Of a stretch of DNA of 64,000 nt, positions 11,001 to 21,093 are shown one piece after another (within the stretch, counting starts at the first letter, position 1; each line of letters starts with the position of its first letter). Source of the DNA: Halocafeteria seosinensis (lineage: Eukaryota; Sar; Bigyra; Bicosoecida); NCBI GenBank assembly GCA_001687465.1, contig LVLI01000905.1, positions 20,838 through 84,837 of the forward strand. The letters are read 5' to 3'. The notes under the pieces were generated by a model. The model saw only the letters and a program-made list of their open reading frames with translations. It was not told the DNA's origin and did not search any database. Both the position numbers and the translations under genes were made by a program.

Positions 11001-12840
11001 AGCCGCTTCCGAGATTGACGACCTTAAAGAACGTCTCTCTCAGAAAGAACCGAGAGTACCACACTCATGTGTTCTCCGTCGACAGTTCAAGGAAACCGAT
11101 TTCTCGTTTGCATTCGTTTTGAATCAAATAAAGCGGGTTTTAGATAAGCACTTTAATGGCCCCGACGGTCATATGTGGTCTCGCGACCCAAGCATGCTCG
11201 GCCGAATCGGTCGGAAGAAAAAGTCTATTGCCAAGCAGTTTGAAGGGTCCGGTAGCTACAGGCCGAAAAGACTGAGTGGTCGGGTGGTGTTACGATTCTT
11301 TAAAGACGATACCAGGCTTTTAGGTATCTCCGAACAGGAAATTTTGCATGCTTTTGATTTCGAAATTGACGCTGAAGACAGTACGGATAGTAGCTCTCAG
11401 GGGTATCCATACGGGTACCGTTACGGTGAGAGCACCGAAGCGCAGCAGAATCGCTCGAAGTTGCTGGGGGAACCCACCAAGAAACAACAAGCAAAAGAAT
11501 GGAACAGTAAATGGCAGCATGCAAAAGATACTCAAGAAATGCTAGAGTGCATTGAGAAGGCTGTAGAACTGGATCCACAGAATCCACTCTATATCAGGAA
11601 CAAGGGGGTATCATTGCAATTCCTAGGATGTCTTGAGGAATCGATCTCGTGTTTGGATCAAGCGATTAGATTGGATGCCAACTATATAGAAGCTTATCAA
11701 CAGAAAGGTGTATCATTGTCTAAATTAGGTCGTTATGAGGAAGCCATCTCGTGTTATGATCAAGCGATTAGATTAGATACCAACTATATGGAAGCTTATC
11801 AACAGAAAGGTGTATCATTGTCTAAATTAGGTCGTTACGAGGAAGCCATCTTGTGTCATGATCAAGTGATTGCATTGGATGCCAACTATAAGGAGGCTTA
11901 CCAACAGAAAGGTGTATCGTTGGGTAAATTAGGTCGTTATGAGGGAGCCATTTCGTGTTTTGATCAAGCGATTGCATTGGATGGCGACTATAAGGAGGCT
12001 TATAAACAGAAGGGTGTAACATTAACTAGACTAAGTCGTTATGAGGAAGCCATCTCGTGTTATGATCAAGCGATTGCATTGGATGCTGACTATAAGCAGG
12101 CTTATCAGCAGAAAGGTGTATCATTGTCTAGATTAAGGCGTTATGAGGAAGCCACCTCGTGTTATGATCAAGCGATTGCATTGGATGCCAACTACACGGA
12201 GGCTTATAAACAGAAAGGTGTATCATTGTCTAGATTAAGGCGTTACGAGGAAGCCATTTCGTGTTTTGATCAAGCAATTGCATTGGATGCCAACTACACG
12301 GAGGCTTATAAACAGAAAGGTGTATTATTTTCTAGATTAAGCCGTTATGAGGAAGCCATTTTGTGTTTCGATCAAGCGATTGCCTTGGATGCCAACTATA
12401 AGGACGCTTATGGACAGAAAGGTGCATCATTGGGTAAATTAGGTCGCTATGAGGAAGCCATTTCATGTTATGATCAAGCGATTGCATTGGATGCCAACTA
12501 CAAGGAAGCTTATCAACAGAAAGGTGTATCATTGCATAAACTTGGCCGTTACCTGGAAGCCCTTAAATACCTGAATAAAGCTATACGCCTGGACCCCCAG
12601 GCTAAACGATACCATCTTTGGAAAGGCCGAATGTTGAAAAGGCTGCAGAAATACAGTGAAGCTATCCGATGCTTTGATGAGGAACTTAAGATTAATCCCA
12701 GTTGTCAAGAGGCTGTCAATGAGAAAAGGGGAGCGCATCTCAATGAGAATCCCAGCGAAACCTATTCCTATGATGCGAATCCACGAACGGAAACTGGTGA
12801 GGATACTTTTAGAGTACGAATCACACTGAAAAGGTCGTAA
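8062..12840 (+). CDS. Giant TPR-repeat protein with an unrecognised conserved central domain
   Basis: An intronless 1592-codon frame. Residues ~35-300 and ~300-620 are two blocks of 34-residue tetratricopeptide repeats of the type KGVSLSKLGRYEEAISCYDQ. Each block closes with the same pair of variant repeats (LGRYLEALEYLNKAI and the KLQKYSEAIQCFDEELEINP unit). Residues ~625-1125 form a non-TPR core containing an all-helical part with SGDVDVKLETMKSY, a short coiled coil and a basic part with GRKKKSIAKQ. A third TPR block fills residues ~1130-1560. About 28 repeats are visible, many nearly identical at the DNA level. TPR arrays bind peptides or partner proteins, so a scaffold role is likely; the core has no function I can name. 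A paralogue with one block plus core lies at 47544-50133. The start is uncertain: an out-of-frame ATG at 8088 reads MASN, like the start of the paralogue. Confidence 0.9.
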   Translation: MCSCQPRQKWQATARPPRPTNNSVHHSSSSGNRQQLAREWCRKGVQVKDSKEKLECYEKAVQLDPQNQVYITNKGVTLQRLGRYEEAISCYDQAIALDTNYKEAYKGKGVSWGKLGRDEQAISCYDQAIVLDPNYKEAYEQKGVSLSKLGRDEEAISWFGRAIELDPNYKKAYYGKGVSLHRLGRYEKAISCYDQAIALDANYKEAYKAKGVSLHRLGRYLEALEYLNKAISVDSQAKRCYLWKGRTLNKLQKYGEAIQCFDEELEINPSCQEAIDDKMEARSQLVSLQNGVSLSKLGRYEEAIVYLDQAIALDANYKQAYYEKGGSLARLGRYEEAITCYDQAIALDADYKEAYKQKGVSLTRLSRYEEAISYFDQAIALDADYKEAYKQKGISLSGLRRYEEAISYFDQAIALDANYKEAYKQKGVSLSSLSRYEEAISCFDQAIALDTNYKETYQQKGVSLSKLSRYEEAISCFDQAIALDTNYKEAYQQKGVSLGKLGRDEEAISCYDQAIALDANYKEAYQQKGVSLHRLGRYLEALEYLNKAISVDSQAKRYYLWKGRTLNKLQKYSEAIQCFDEELEINPSCQEAIDDKMEAQSQLESQQKQAGVMDIATSGDNNEMGALTKQEIEQGLRQVHELSWQVGQFARREEVDESIMTNESYKQYRVELKFINRKQELLDFYRAFNSVLCDGFTAASVVQSGDVDVKLETMKSYIVSALNLLSKHFPPMSAVSGATASVLKSQKEGKLARLLETLPVRTDMTNTVEEVSRVVTIALSESLKSFKPDIEEQQTLSHFLTKIKLNYFCVRNPRSVFETRGCSEAVAVLGACHKGLVEEACFNSDSVLRLFFSDPDSLERVREKRANLVATESAAGDSGCNGDKRLKSMYEVGSSEAVSRRIEQPHIWEELGRLRETVETAAAGADTKSLRERLDDLEKRLPARQDTKGGPVVQGLLDPDDETQRSHRNKVARALKYSMQAASEIDDLKERLSQKEPRVPHSCVLRRQFKETDFSFAFVLNQIKRVLDKHFNGPDGHMWSRDPSMLGRIGRKKKSIAKQFEGSGSYRPKRLSGRVVLRFFKDDTRLLGISEQEILHAFDFEIDAEDSTDSSSQGYPYGYRYGESTEAQQNRSKLLGEPTKKQQAKEWNSKWQHAKDTQEMLECIEKAVELDPQNPLYIRNKGVSLQFLGCLEESISCLDQAIRLDANYIEAYQQKGVSLSKLGRYEEAISCYDQAIRLDTNYMEAYQQKGVSLSKLGRYEEAILCHDQVIALDANYKEAYQQKGVSLGKLGRYEGAISCFDQAIALDGDYKEAYKQKGVTLTRLSRYEEAISCYDQAIALDADYKQAYQQKGVSLSRLRRYEEATSCYDQAIALDANYTEAYKQKGVSLSRLRRYEEAISCFDQAIALDANYTEAYKQKGVLFSRLSRYEEAILCFDQAIALDANYKDAYGQKGASLGKLGRYEEAISCYDQAIALDANYKEAYQQKGVSLHKLGRYLEALKYLNKAIRLDPQAKRYHLWKGRMLKRLQKYSEAIRCFDEELKINPSCQEAVNEKRGAHLNENPSETYSYDANPRTETGEDTFRVRITLKRS
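8284..9880 (+). repeat. Tandem 102-bp TPR-coding repeats, two blocks
   Basis: Fifteen or so consecutive 102-bp units encode the 34-residue repeats. Two blocks, about 8284-8920 and 8930-9880, end with near-identical ~230-bp segments (about 8690-8920 and 9650-9880), so a whole block was duplicated as well as single units. Adjacent units often differ at only a few bases. Confidence 0.85.
11580..12720 (+). repeat. Tandem 102-bp TPR-coding repeats, third block
   Basis: Eleven consecutive 102-bp units close with the same variant exit pair as the upstream blocks. Several neighbouring units (for example 12120-12330) are almost identical, which indicates recent unit duplication or gene conversion. 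Confidence 0.85.
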
Positions 12841-12953
12841 GTGGATAAGTAACTTCGTCGTACGTTTGGGTCGTGCTTGCTTTGAGTTATTCAATTGTGC
12901 GTTCGCACGGGTGTTGTGAATTTTGCTGCGTCACGAGAGAATAATCAAATAAA

Positions 12954-12977
12954 CGCTTTGACCAAACAGGAAATCGA
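12954..12977 (+). pseudogene. Relic of the TPR protein's central domain downstream of the stop codon
   Basis: These 24 bases are identical to 9936-9959 inside the TPR gene, the segment that opens the central domain (encoding ALTKQEIE). They lie 114 bp after the TAA at 12840, at the place where a second central domain would follow the third TPR block. Similar ATAAT-rich sequence precedes both copies. I read it as the last trace of a second, decayed gene copy. Confidence 0.65.
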
Positions 12978-13075
12978 GCACATAGTACTTCTCAAACCGT
13001 AAATTGAATAAGCGCATTGCTTTGGTAGAAGTTTTTACGGGACTCATAGCAAAAGGTCATTACGCATCACTAAGC

Positions 13076-16025
13076 TCAGAAGAGTGACCGACGCTCATTT
13101 CTACTTAAGCGGAAAGTTGGCTTGTCAACTGACGTCTTCGCTTTTCTTATCCTTGTTTTGGAGGCTTCAATCGCTTCATAGTAACTGGCCGTTTTACTGA
13201 TTCTAGGCTTTTCTTTGTCTACTGTAGAAATTTCGGTGAGTTCCTGCAAGTGCTGCTGATCTTCACCCAGACTCTCATCCACTTCCTGTGCCTGTTCAAG
13301 GAGAGCGCCTCCCGACGTACGCCTTTCTCGTCGCCCGAGGATCTGGTCATATGGAAGCCGCGTTGGACGCTTGTCCAAGCTTCTTGCATTCTTCTTAGTT
13401 GGCCGAGTGGTAATACCGCCGCTCGATTCTTTCAGGTGCTCTGGAACATCTTCTTCGGAAGGAGTATATAGATCATCTCCAATAACTCCACGGCCTTTGC
13501 TGGCTATCGACCTCAAGTAGTCTTTCTCTTGTTGAAATTTATTGAGATTTACTATCCCTTTTAGTTTCCCTAATGAGAATCTCCTATTCATCAGACGCTT
13601 CTTCCGGTATATATCTGCGGATTTGTCCACGGGAGTCCGTTTCGGAATTACCGAATTTTTGGTGTGTCCTGTATTTACTAATTTGTTCTTCAGTGAATCC
13701 ACAGCATCTACATCTTTTGAGGCATCTGAAGCTAAAGGAAGCTTTTCTTTTATTTCTTCATCGAGAACTTTCTTGTCATCCTTGTTTCCGCTGTAGAGGT
13801 CATCCTCGGGTCCCATTTGCCCGTATTTTAGCTGTGCGCACTGAAGAGCTGCCCGCGCGAATCGAAGCTGAGAAACTTCGTACTTCCTGTTTTAGATGTG
13901 TTAGCATCACTAGTAAAATAGAACGTACTCAGGTCATACACAGAAACTTACGATGTTAGCTCCTTATTTTTTCGTTTTTCTTCGTTGACAGTGTTCAAGA
14001 GTGTTGCTACCTGCAACGGGCTGGTCACATGCAGCTTAGGGTTTTCTTGGTAGTAAGAATCGGGAACCTTGTAGTTGAAGACGTCTTCGATCATCCTGTA
14101 ATGTGATTCATAATTCCGATTCATCGTAAAATGTAAGGAGGGAATTGGTAGTCTTGCAAAGAGCTTACTTTGAAAGATGGTGTATCTTGACTTGTGCAGA
14201 TTCGTATGCACTCCGCGTATAGACTGACGAGTTATGAAGGCGTTCTCTTTCTTTCTCCAATGCATCATATTTGTCCTTTAGCTCGTTGTAGGCGTTTCTG
14301 CTTGCTTCCAGTTGTTTGCTCAAGTACTGCATGCATTGGTAAACGATCTAATCCAACGCTTAACTAGACAGTGGTGGGAGAGGTGACTCACCTCTGCATT
14401 TAGTTTCCTGAAGTTATTTTTTAAGGAATGTAGCTCTTGCTCGGCCTTCTTTTTCTCCTCTACCAGCTGTGTTTTCTCCGCTTCTTGGCGAGATAATTGG
14501 GTGGCCTGCAAATGGTGCTTAAACACATAGCAATAAATGACACCACCTGATCTTAGTTGGTATGTTACGTACCAGCTTCGTGTTTTCTTCCTCCGTAGTT
14601 CTTAGCTTTGCTTTAACCTGTGCTAATTCCAATTTGAGGGACTTATCGGGTGAGCCAACTGATGGATACGTTACAACTTCGTGTCCATGTCCATCTGCAA
14701 CCAAAGTGTACTTAGTACAGGGATCAAACAGGAATTGAGCGATAGCACTTACAATCAATCCCATCCAAAGAATCGGAATAATCGCTATCATCTTCTGGTT
14801 TTTCATCCACATTCCAAACCGTAGATGTTGCAGAAGGAATGTGCCGAATCTGACGGGAACTGTTACCGCCGAGCAAGGTCCGCGAGGATGCTGAGCCAGT
14901 CCTTTTGAAGGANTGCTTCGCACCCATGGCAAACGTCCCTTTCCTCGATAGACTTCGCCCACTTCTGGATCTGTTGAATCTACGTTCATCCGCCTGAAGG
15001 AACGATGAACCACTTTATATAGTGCGCAGTATGAAGCCTATCATCAGATCACTTACGGCGCGTTTCTCACAAACTGCAGCAGCGGCTGTAGCCGACACTT
15101 GACTGATTCTCCTTAACATTTCGGTATCTTTCCAGCTAGTTGTATCCAATTTTGCCTCTAAATCTTTGACCTTTGCTTTAAGCTGGCGATTGTCCTCGCG
15201 GAGCTGTTCAACAACATCGTTCTCAGCAGCAGATGGAGGAGGAGGACTCTCTACGGTTTCTATTGCCTCGTTTGTCTCCCTGGGCACTGAATCTTGCCTT
15301 GATTCTTCTAAAGAAGTTTCATCTTTTGTATGGTAGAAAGCAAAGCTCAATTTGTTGTATCGATCCAAAAGCTCTTCGTAGCTGGCGGTTTTCCTGCTTA
15401 GTTTGTCGTGCAAGAGCTGGATATTCGACACTACCACTGACTTAACATGGGCTATAATTCGTAGAGACGCGATGGAGCCGTCGATGACATCCTCAATTGA
15501 TATCTTCTCAGAGTAGTTCCACTGCTCGCCTGCTATATTTTGTGGTCTACGTTTAACTTCTTGTGTTTTCCCGTCTCTGTCCGCCTGGTTGTTAACTTCC
15601 TCGCACTTCTCCAGTATTTCTAAGAGCGCCTTGCAAAGCACTTCAGAGCTTTCAACTTCCGCTTCTTCATGAAACCCAATTTCATTTCGGATGGGCCAAT
15701 CGTCTTTGGTGTACTGGAAACTTGCACTGCTAATTTTTTCTTCTGGTTCCTCCCATGAGCTTTTCTGTTCCGACAGTCCGAAGGCATAGTGGGGCGCTTT
15801 CTCCAATACCTGGCTATCAAGAGAGCCTCTTCTACCTGTGCGTTTACTGCGAGCACTACTGTATGCAGACAAAATACTCTTCTCTCGAGCTGTTCCGGCC
15901 TCACCAGAAGTCCTGGTGGTATCAGGGAGACTATCCCTCTGTAAGCGTTCTAACTCAACGAGCGACCACGCACTAATGACACGGGGGTCATTTTTCCCGG
16001 CATCCGGGGCGCTTTGAGTGTTCAT
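13076..16025 (-). CDS. Seven-exon coiled-coil protein
   Basis: Exons on the minus strand are 16025-15057, 14993-14753, 14694-14573, 14505-14392, 14326-14169, 14095-13952 and 13886-13076; all introns are GT-AG, 58-73 bp, and the phases close exactly to 852 residues. The start at 16025 gives MNTQSAPDAGKNDP. The first ~190 residues are acidic and disordered. Coiled-coil segments follow at residues ~195-320 (EQLREDNRQLKAKVKDLEAK), ~405-530 (KAEQELHSLKNNFRKL) and around ALEKERERLHNS. The C-terminal 270 residues are basic. There is no enzyme motif. Composition fits a centrosomal, axonemal or cytoskeletal structural protein, but no family is recognised. One ambiguous base (14913) makes one residue unknown. 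The frame at 14519-15013 is a shadow. Confidence 0.9.
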
Positions 16026-16663
16026 GGTCGTTCCTTAGTGCTTGGATCTTAAAATATCATGATATTGGGTTCAAGAAAGTGCCAACTGTAAGAGACCTCT
16101 ATTCTGAAAATTAAGGCGCGGCAACGTCCACGGCGAAGAAGTGCTGTACCTGAAAGGTGCCTGCTTGAAGTAAGGTTTCAGTTCGGCATTTGCAAGCAAA
16201 GTTTAGATAGAATGCCCATCTGTAGTTTTGTTATTGTCAAACATGTTGTGTAGAAAATGACTGCAGGATGATGCCATGCTCGCAAACGTTAGAGTACACA
16301 ACTTCAACGTTGACTTCCGCAAGCGCGACAAAGAAGTTAAAAAAGTGGGTATGCTACTCGTAAAACTGCCGAAGTGGATACGGCACAGAAGATTATAACT
16401 CATTATAATGATTTTCGTATATTCTACGGGTCGATATTCGACGCCAGATTAATAAATGCAGATTGCAGTAACACTGACCTCGTCGGGTAAGTATCTGCCA
16501 TGCATTGTATCACTTCGACATCTTTCTTCCCTTGCAAACGATTTTGCGAAAAAATAACGGGAGACAGATACGTAAATTCTCGCCTTCCTCGAGCATACGA
16601 GAGTGTGTCCAGAGAGTTCTGGAAGAGTGCTCTGAGCATTGTGCTCAGAGAGTCAGCCTAGCA
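16026..16663. other. Intergenic stretch with one possible short basic frame
   Basis: At 16276-16398 (plus strand) a 40-codon frame reads MLANVRVHNFNVDFRKRDKE and continues basic to KLPKWIRHRRL. An acceptor-like CTGCAG just upstream would make it a terminal exon in the same frame. I found no convincing upstream exon, so it stays a candidate only. The rest holds nothing I can support. Confidence 0.25.
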
Positions 16664-17887
16664 TTACCATTTATTGTGGTCGTATAAGAAATATAATAAA
16701 ATCCCCCCTACTGCGACGTCGTAAAGAACTGCTAGCGAAACATTCGTGTAGTTAACTTTCCCAGCCGTACTGAGAAGCAACACCTTCCAGCATCCCCAAA
16801 GAGTGTACGCCATAAAAAGGAAAAGGCGCCTTGAGGAAATGGTGTGTAATGCGTCTATTGCTGGCGAGGATGCTTCCTTTGAAGGCTCTTGCTGATTCCT
16901 CATACTTCGCACGAACCAGTATCCCATTACTGTGACAAGAAGCCAAGGAACGAGGATTTCTCCGGGATAATGATAAAATGCTGCCGTTGCAAAATTGAAG
17001 TATAACAACACCATCTCGCAAAGCGTAGCGGCGTACTTCAGGAATATCATATTGCAGTCCTCACTATGTGTGATCAGAGCTCCACAAAACCACCATGGTA
17101 GAAGTTCTAGCCCAAAAATAAACGTATGCCCAGAAACGTCCCATCTCCCAAACATAAGTCCACTGTAACGAAATATATCTATCAGACCAATGAATACTAA
17201 AATTGTGACCAGTAATAGACGTCCTAAAATTTTCTGCACGATTCGCTTCACCGCAGCATATGAATAAGCAGTTCCTTTCCCAGAACTCAACTCAATGTCA
17301 AATGCACGTACCAAATCTAGACTAACCAACGCAAAGCAAATAGCCAGCCACAGTGGCGTCGGCCCAATCATAACGACAATGTTGCCTAATTTCGGCGGGG
17401 AGAGTTTTTGAATCAGTGAAACGGTCGGACACGCTTCCTTGACTGCAGTTGACCAAGCATACCCAGGTGACATGACTGAGGTTCCGGCCACGATGTATAG
17501 TGAGGAATCAACTGTACACTTACAGTGTGGAGGAAAGCATTCTACCCGTGGCATGCTCTTATATACAACGCAGGAGTCTGTGGAGCGTTGTAAGAAGACA
17601 GGTCCATATTCACATGCTACATTGATGATACTCCCCAACAGCAACACGCTCGACCAGATTAACCAATGCCGAATTACACGGCGTTCTGAGAATAGTATAA
17701 TCTCCTTCTCCTCCTCTGAAAATGTACGTGCTTTCGCAGAGGAGGGAGAGTCCCTTACACCTCCATTCTTCTGCCATGTTTCGGCGTCATATAATTGCAG
17801 TTGTCTCCTCCTCCCGCCGTTCATTTTCATTCGCCTTTCTATGTACACCATTCCTGCCCGACTACTGTATACCTGGTTGGGCACCAA
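16664..17887 (-). CDS. FIT family (fat storage-inducing transmembrane) protein
   Basis: An intronless 407-codon frame encoding a multi-pass membrane protein with about six hydrophobic spans. Two landmarks match the FIT/Scs3 family: WDVSGHTF, carrying the first conserved histidine, and a second conserved histidine in FATAAFYHYPGEI two spans later. FIT proteins act in the endoplasmic reticulum, have lipid-diphosphatase-like activity and are needed for lipid-droplet budding. A lumenal Cys-rich loop (CFPPHCKC) lies between the first and second spans and is not a family hallmark I know. The ~75-residue cytosolic N-terminus is basic and disordered; later methionines (for example MKMNGGRRR) are alternative starts. 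An HSL-type lipase lies 3 kb away, with DRC3 between. The call rests on the two His motifs and topology. Confidence 0.75.
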   Translation of the reverse strand: MVPNQVYSSRAGMVYIERRMKMNGGRRRQLQLYDAETWQKNGGVRDSPSSAKARTFSEEEKEIILFSERRVIRHWLIWSSVLLLGSIINVACEYGPVFLQRSTDSCVVYKSMPRVECFPPHCKCTVDSSLYIVAGTSVMSPGYAWSTAVKEACPTVSLIQKLSPPKLGNIVVMIGPTPLWLAICFALVSLDLVRAFDIELSSGKGTAYSYAAVKRIVQKILGRLLLVTILVFIGLIDIFRYSGLMFGRWDVSGHTFIFGLELLPWWFCGALITHSEDCNMIFLKYAATLCEMVLLYFNFATAAFYHYPGEILVPWLLVTVMGYWFVRSMRNQQEPSKEASSPAIDALHTISSRRLFLFMAYTLWGCWKVLLLSTAGKVNYTNVSLAVLYDVAVGGILLYFLYDHNKW

Positions 17888-18697
17888 ACAACCCTACAAT
17901 ATCGCCAGCCCTGATAAACTGCTGTGAAGTTCAGCGACGCAACAAATAACTGCCAGTTCAGGCGAAGGTGGCATTGCCTCGGGGCCCCAGCAGGAAGCCC
18001 AAAGAAATTTGGCAGTCACCGTGGAAAAAGTACCGTGACCGTTTGAGTTCATCAAAAAAGTTGGAACAGGAGCTACTTGTAATATGTTTATTGGATGTAC
18101 GGAGTGCGAGTGGAAGTCAGCGGGAAGCCAACAGCCGAATACCGGTACTGTATCCACGGGGTATCTTCTCTTACGAGGCGGATTTTTCCTTTTGATCAAC
18201 TACGTAAAAGCTCCCCATAGCCATTGTGAAAACTTGGTGTGGTGAATGGAAGACCATCAATTTTTTCATGTCTTCCGACATGGGTGTTTCAATATTGGAA
18301 GACCGCCTTTACAGCGCGTTATGCGTCATAGCGAGCAATTCTAAGGGCATCAATGATGATGAGTTAACGCACGCACCAATGCATCGAGCAACATTGCCAA
18401 TTGGTTGAGTATACTGGTATTTGATTGAAATGGCATTCTAGACTGGACAGAATCGCGCGCGTGCGACCGAAATTGCGACCGCTCCGTCATTGTCTTCCAC
18501 AGTTCCCTGCCTGACCTATGTTTTCATAGCCTTGTTGATTCATTGTCTAATAAAAATACTACTGACACTTTATTGACTGAAGAGTGCACGCAGTTGGTGG
18601 CGCAAGGGAGCTGTTAGTGGACCACCGCACCCAAACCGTCGCATCCGTTAACCAGAATTGTGCATTTGATGGACGCCACAAGGGCTGCGCAGCTATA
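17888..18697. other. Intergenic region between FIT gene and DRC3
   Basis: The genes are divergent, so both promoters probably lie here. Small open frames at 17968-18195 and 18226-18408 (plus) have no recognisable features. The DRC3 frame itself is open upstream to an ATG at 18584, which would add 38 residues. Confidence 0.4.
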
Positions 18698-20736
18698 ATG
18701 ACCTCCACACAGCAGCAAGAGCAGGCATTCGCCTTTGCTGTGGAGAAGCCGCGAGTTCCTGTAGAGGAACCGGCGGCCATCGATGAGAACATGATCTCTA
18801 ACGCGGTACAGCTTGAGCGACAACTACTGCTGGAAGAAGATGCTGAGCGACAAGCGCAGCAAAAGGAGGATCCTTTAGCAACAGGTATGACGTTATACGA
18901 GTAGAAACCCCATGCATGGTTCCATACTGTGTTCGTGAGTTTTTGATATTTGCAGATGCATTGCAAGCGAAGCGACTGGAGGAAATGGAGTTGTACGAGT
19001 TGGAAGGCGTTGCGCTATCATTTCGAAAAATTCATAAAATTGAAAACCTGGACGCTTTCACAAAGCTTCGCACATTACAATTGGATAACAATGACATTGA
19101 CAAAATTCAAAATTTAGGTAGGTTCCGAAGCATGTAAATGCTTGTTTGGATGGGCTGTGCTCTTACTGATTAATCGCACTACAGATAAGCTGACAAATTT
19201 GGAGTGGCTGGATCTATCCTTCAACAGAATAGAAAAAATTGAAGGGTTGGATAATTTAACAAACTTGACAGATTTGAGCCTGGCAAACAACAATATCAGC
19301 AATGTCGATAATTTGGAATGCTTACAGAACCTAGAGGTATGACTCCGCCGCAGACTCAAACTAGATTTGCACTAGAGCACCCTAAATACTCCTTCTTTTC
19401 CAGGTTTTATCTCTCGCTAATAACCAAATCAACAGTATGGCCGAGGTCACTAAATTGCGCCAGTTGCCGAACTTGAAAGTGCTTTGTCTAGATGGTTAGT
19501 AGCAAGAGGAAGACCCCATCGCCGAGTCAGTGCTCAAACGGTTGTTGCATAATTTGCAGGGAATCCTGTATCCCACGGGGAAGCCGATATACGCGGGGCA
19601 GTGATCGCCCGCTTACCATCTTTACATTATTTAGATTACAAACTTGTCACCGATGAAGAGCGTGAGACAGCTTTCACCGATCATCGTGCAGATGTTGAGA
19701 AGCTTAAGCGGAATGAAGAGCAATTAAAACAAAAGCAGAAACAGGAAGCAGAACAGCAGGAATACTTGAAACATGTCCGAAGTGCCGGTTTGGAACGTCT
19801 ATACACTATATGGAGTACCATGTCGGAAGAGGATGAAGATCGCGAAAGATTGATGAGAATCCCTGATATGGACAACATGTGGAACAGCTACTACGAGAAA
19901 GTGAATAAAATCATCGATGATTGTCTCAAAGAGATGATGAAGATTGAAGAAAAGATGACGGCCGAAAAGCAAGATATTGATGATGCTTTGGATGTAACAA
20001 AGGAGCGAGCGGACCTCAAGATGCAGCATCGAGTAGACGAGTTTTACAGAGAGCGAAAACATACCTTACGATACTTGGAAGAGCATGACATGGAAGAAGA
20101 GGAGGAACAAGAAATGCTGCAAAAATTGAAAGATAAAAACCACCAGATGAAATCGGAACTACTGGAGGAGGAGAACACGCTGAACGAAACCAGAAGTTCC
20201 ATGCTGAGCGCCTTTGAGACAGCATTTGCCGATTTCGCTGTGCAGCGTTTGGAAACTGCAAACAAGTTGTTCCGAGCAATGGAAAAGGAGGAGCAAACTT
20301 TCCGCGATGAATGCAAATCTCATGTCCTCAATATGGTGGAGAGATATGCCGAAGGACAACCGCTGATTACTTCCCAGGGGGTATTCAAAGCGGATGACTT
20401 GGAGGGCGAAACGCAAGCCTTGTTGCAAGATCGCGAAGGAGCTGTCGCCACTGTTGGATCTAGCCATGACTATCGTATGTCTCGAATTCTCAAACAAGAA
20501 GATTTGGTAAGTTTGTGCAAAACATTGCGTTTATGTGAACTTCTTGAAGAGATGTTTTACACCCGCAGTTCCGAGTGGATGAGAAACAACGTGAGAAGGA
20601 CACTGTTCATGGGAGAATGTCCCAGGAGCATAATCGCAATAGAGCACGGTTGGATGAGATTGTTTCTATTGTCGAACGCAATGACCGTGAAGTCGATGAT
20701 GTCATTGCTGGGTTGCAGCAAGACGAAGAAATCTGA
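18698..20736 (+). CDS. DRC3: Dynein regulatory complex subunit 3 (DRC3/LRRC48)
   Basis: Six exons, 18698-18884, 18956-19117, 19185-19336, 19404-19494, 19560-20506 and 20569-20736, join in phase to 568 residues. The N-terminus [15 protein letters not shown] matches the DRC3 opening motif. Leucine-rich repeats of the SDS22 type follow at residues ~85-235 ([81 protein letters not shown]). The rest is a long charged coiled coil, with [17 protein letters not shown] near the end, as in the family. DRC3 is part of the nexin-dynein regulatory complex that links outer doublets and controls ciliary beating. Length agrees with the animal and algal proteins. I start at 18698 because homology begins close to it; ATG 18584 is an in-frame alternative. 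Confidence 0.95.
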
Positions 20737-21093
20737 TTCAATTCTAAACAATTTCCCGTCACTCCAAATGGTAGTTCTGAACCACACCACGTTGTACAGG
20801 TTCGTTCAATTCAATGAATCGTCCTCTTGGTAACCTTTTGAAGCATTGCATTGTAGCAGCGTTGCGTGGTGCAGTAGTACAAGCAGTCTTGGCACTCCTG
20901 GTGGACATTGGATTAGCGTGCAGCTTACGCAAGTTAAGTTACTTAGTTAACCTTAACTGTTAAAGACTTCAAGCCTGAAATTCTTAGTCAATCAAGCAAT
21001 TCCACAATACTTTTTCGGAATTGTGAATTTTTATCTTACATATCATCATTTTTCATATAGTATCTATTATATTCATAATAATCGTCGATTATC
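20737..21093. other. Spacer between DRC3 and the lipase gene
   Basis: No gene is visible. The second half (about 20990-21090) is strongly AT-rich and abuts the lipase start, consistent with a promoter. Confidence 0.5.

Noticed and set aside
14519-15013. 164-codon minus-strand frame with a hydrophobic segment
   Set aside because: The same region encodes two exons of the seven-exon coiled-coil gene in another frame with perfect splice phases.
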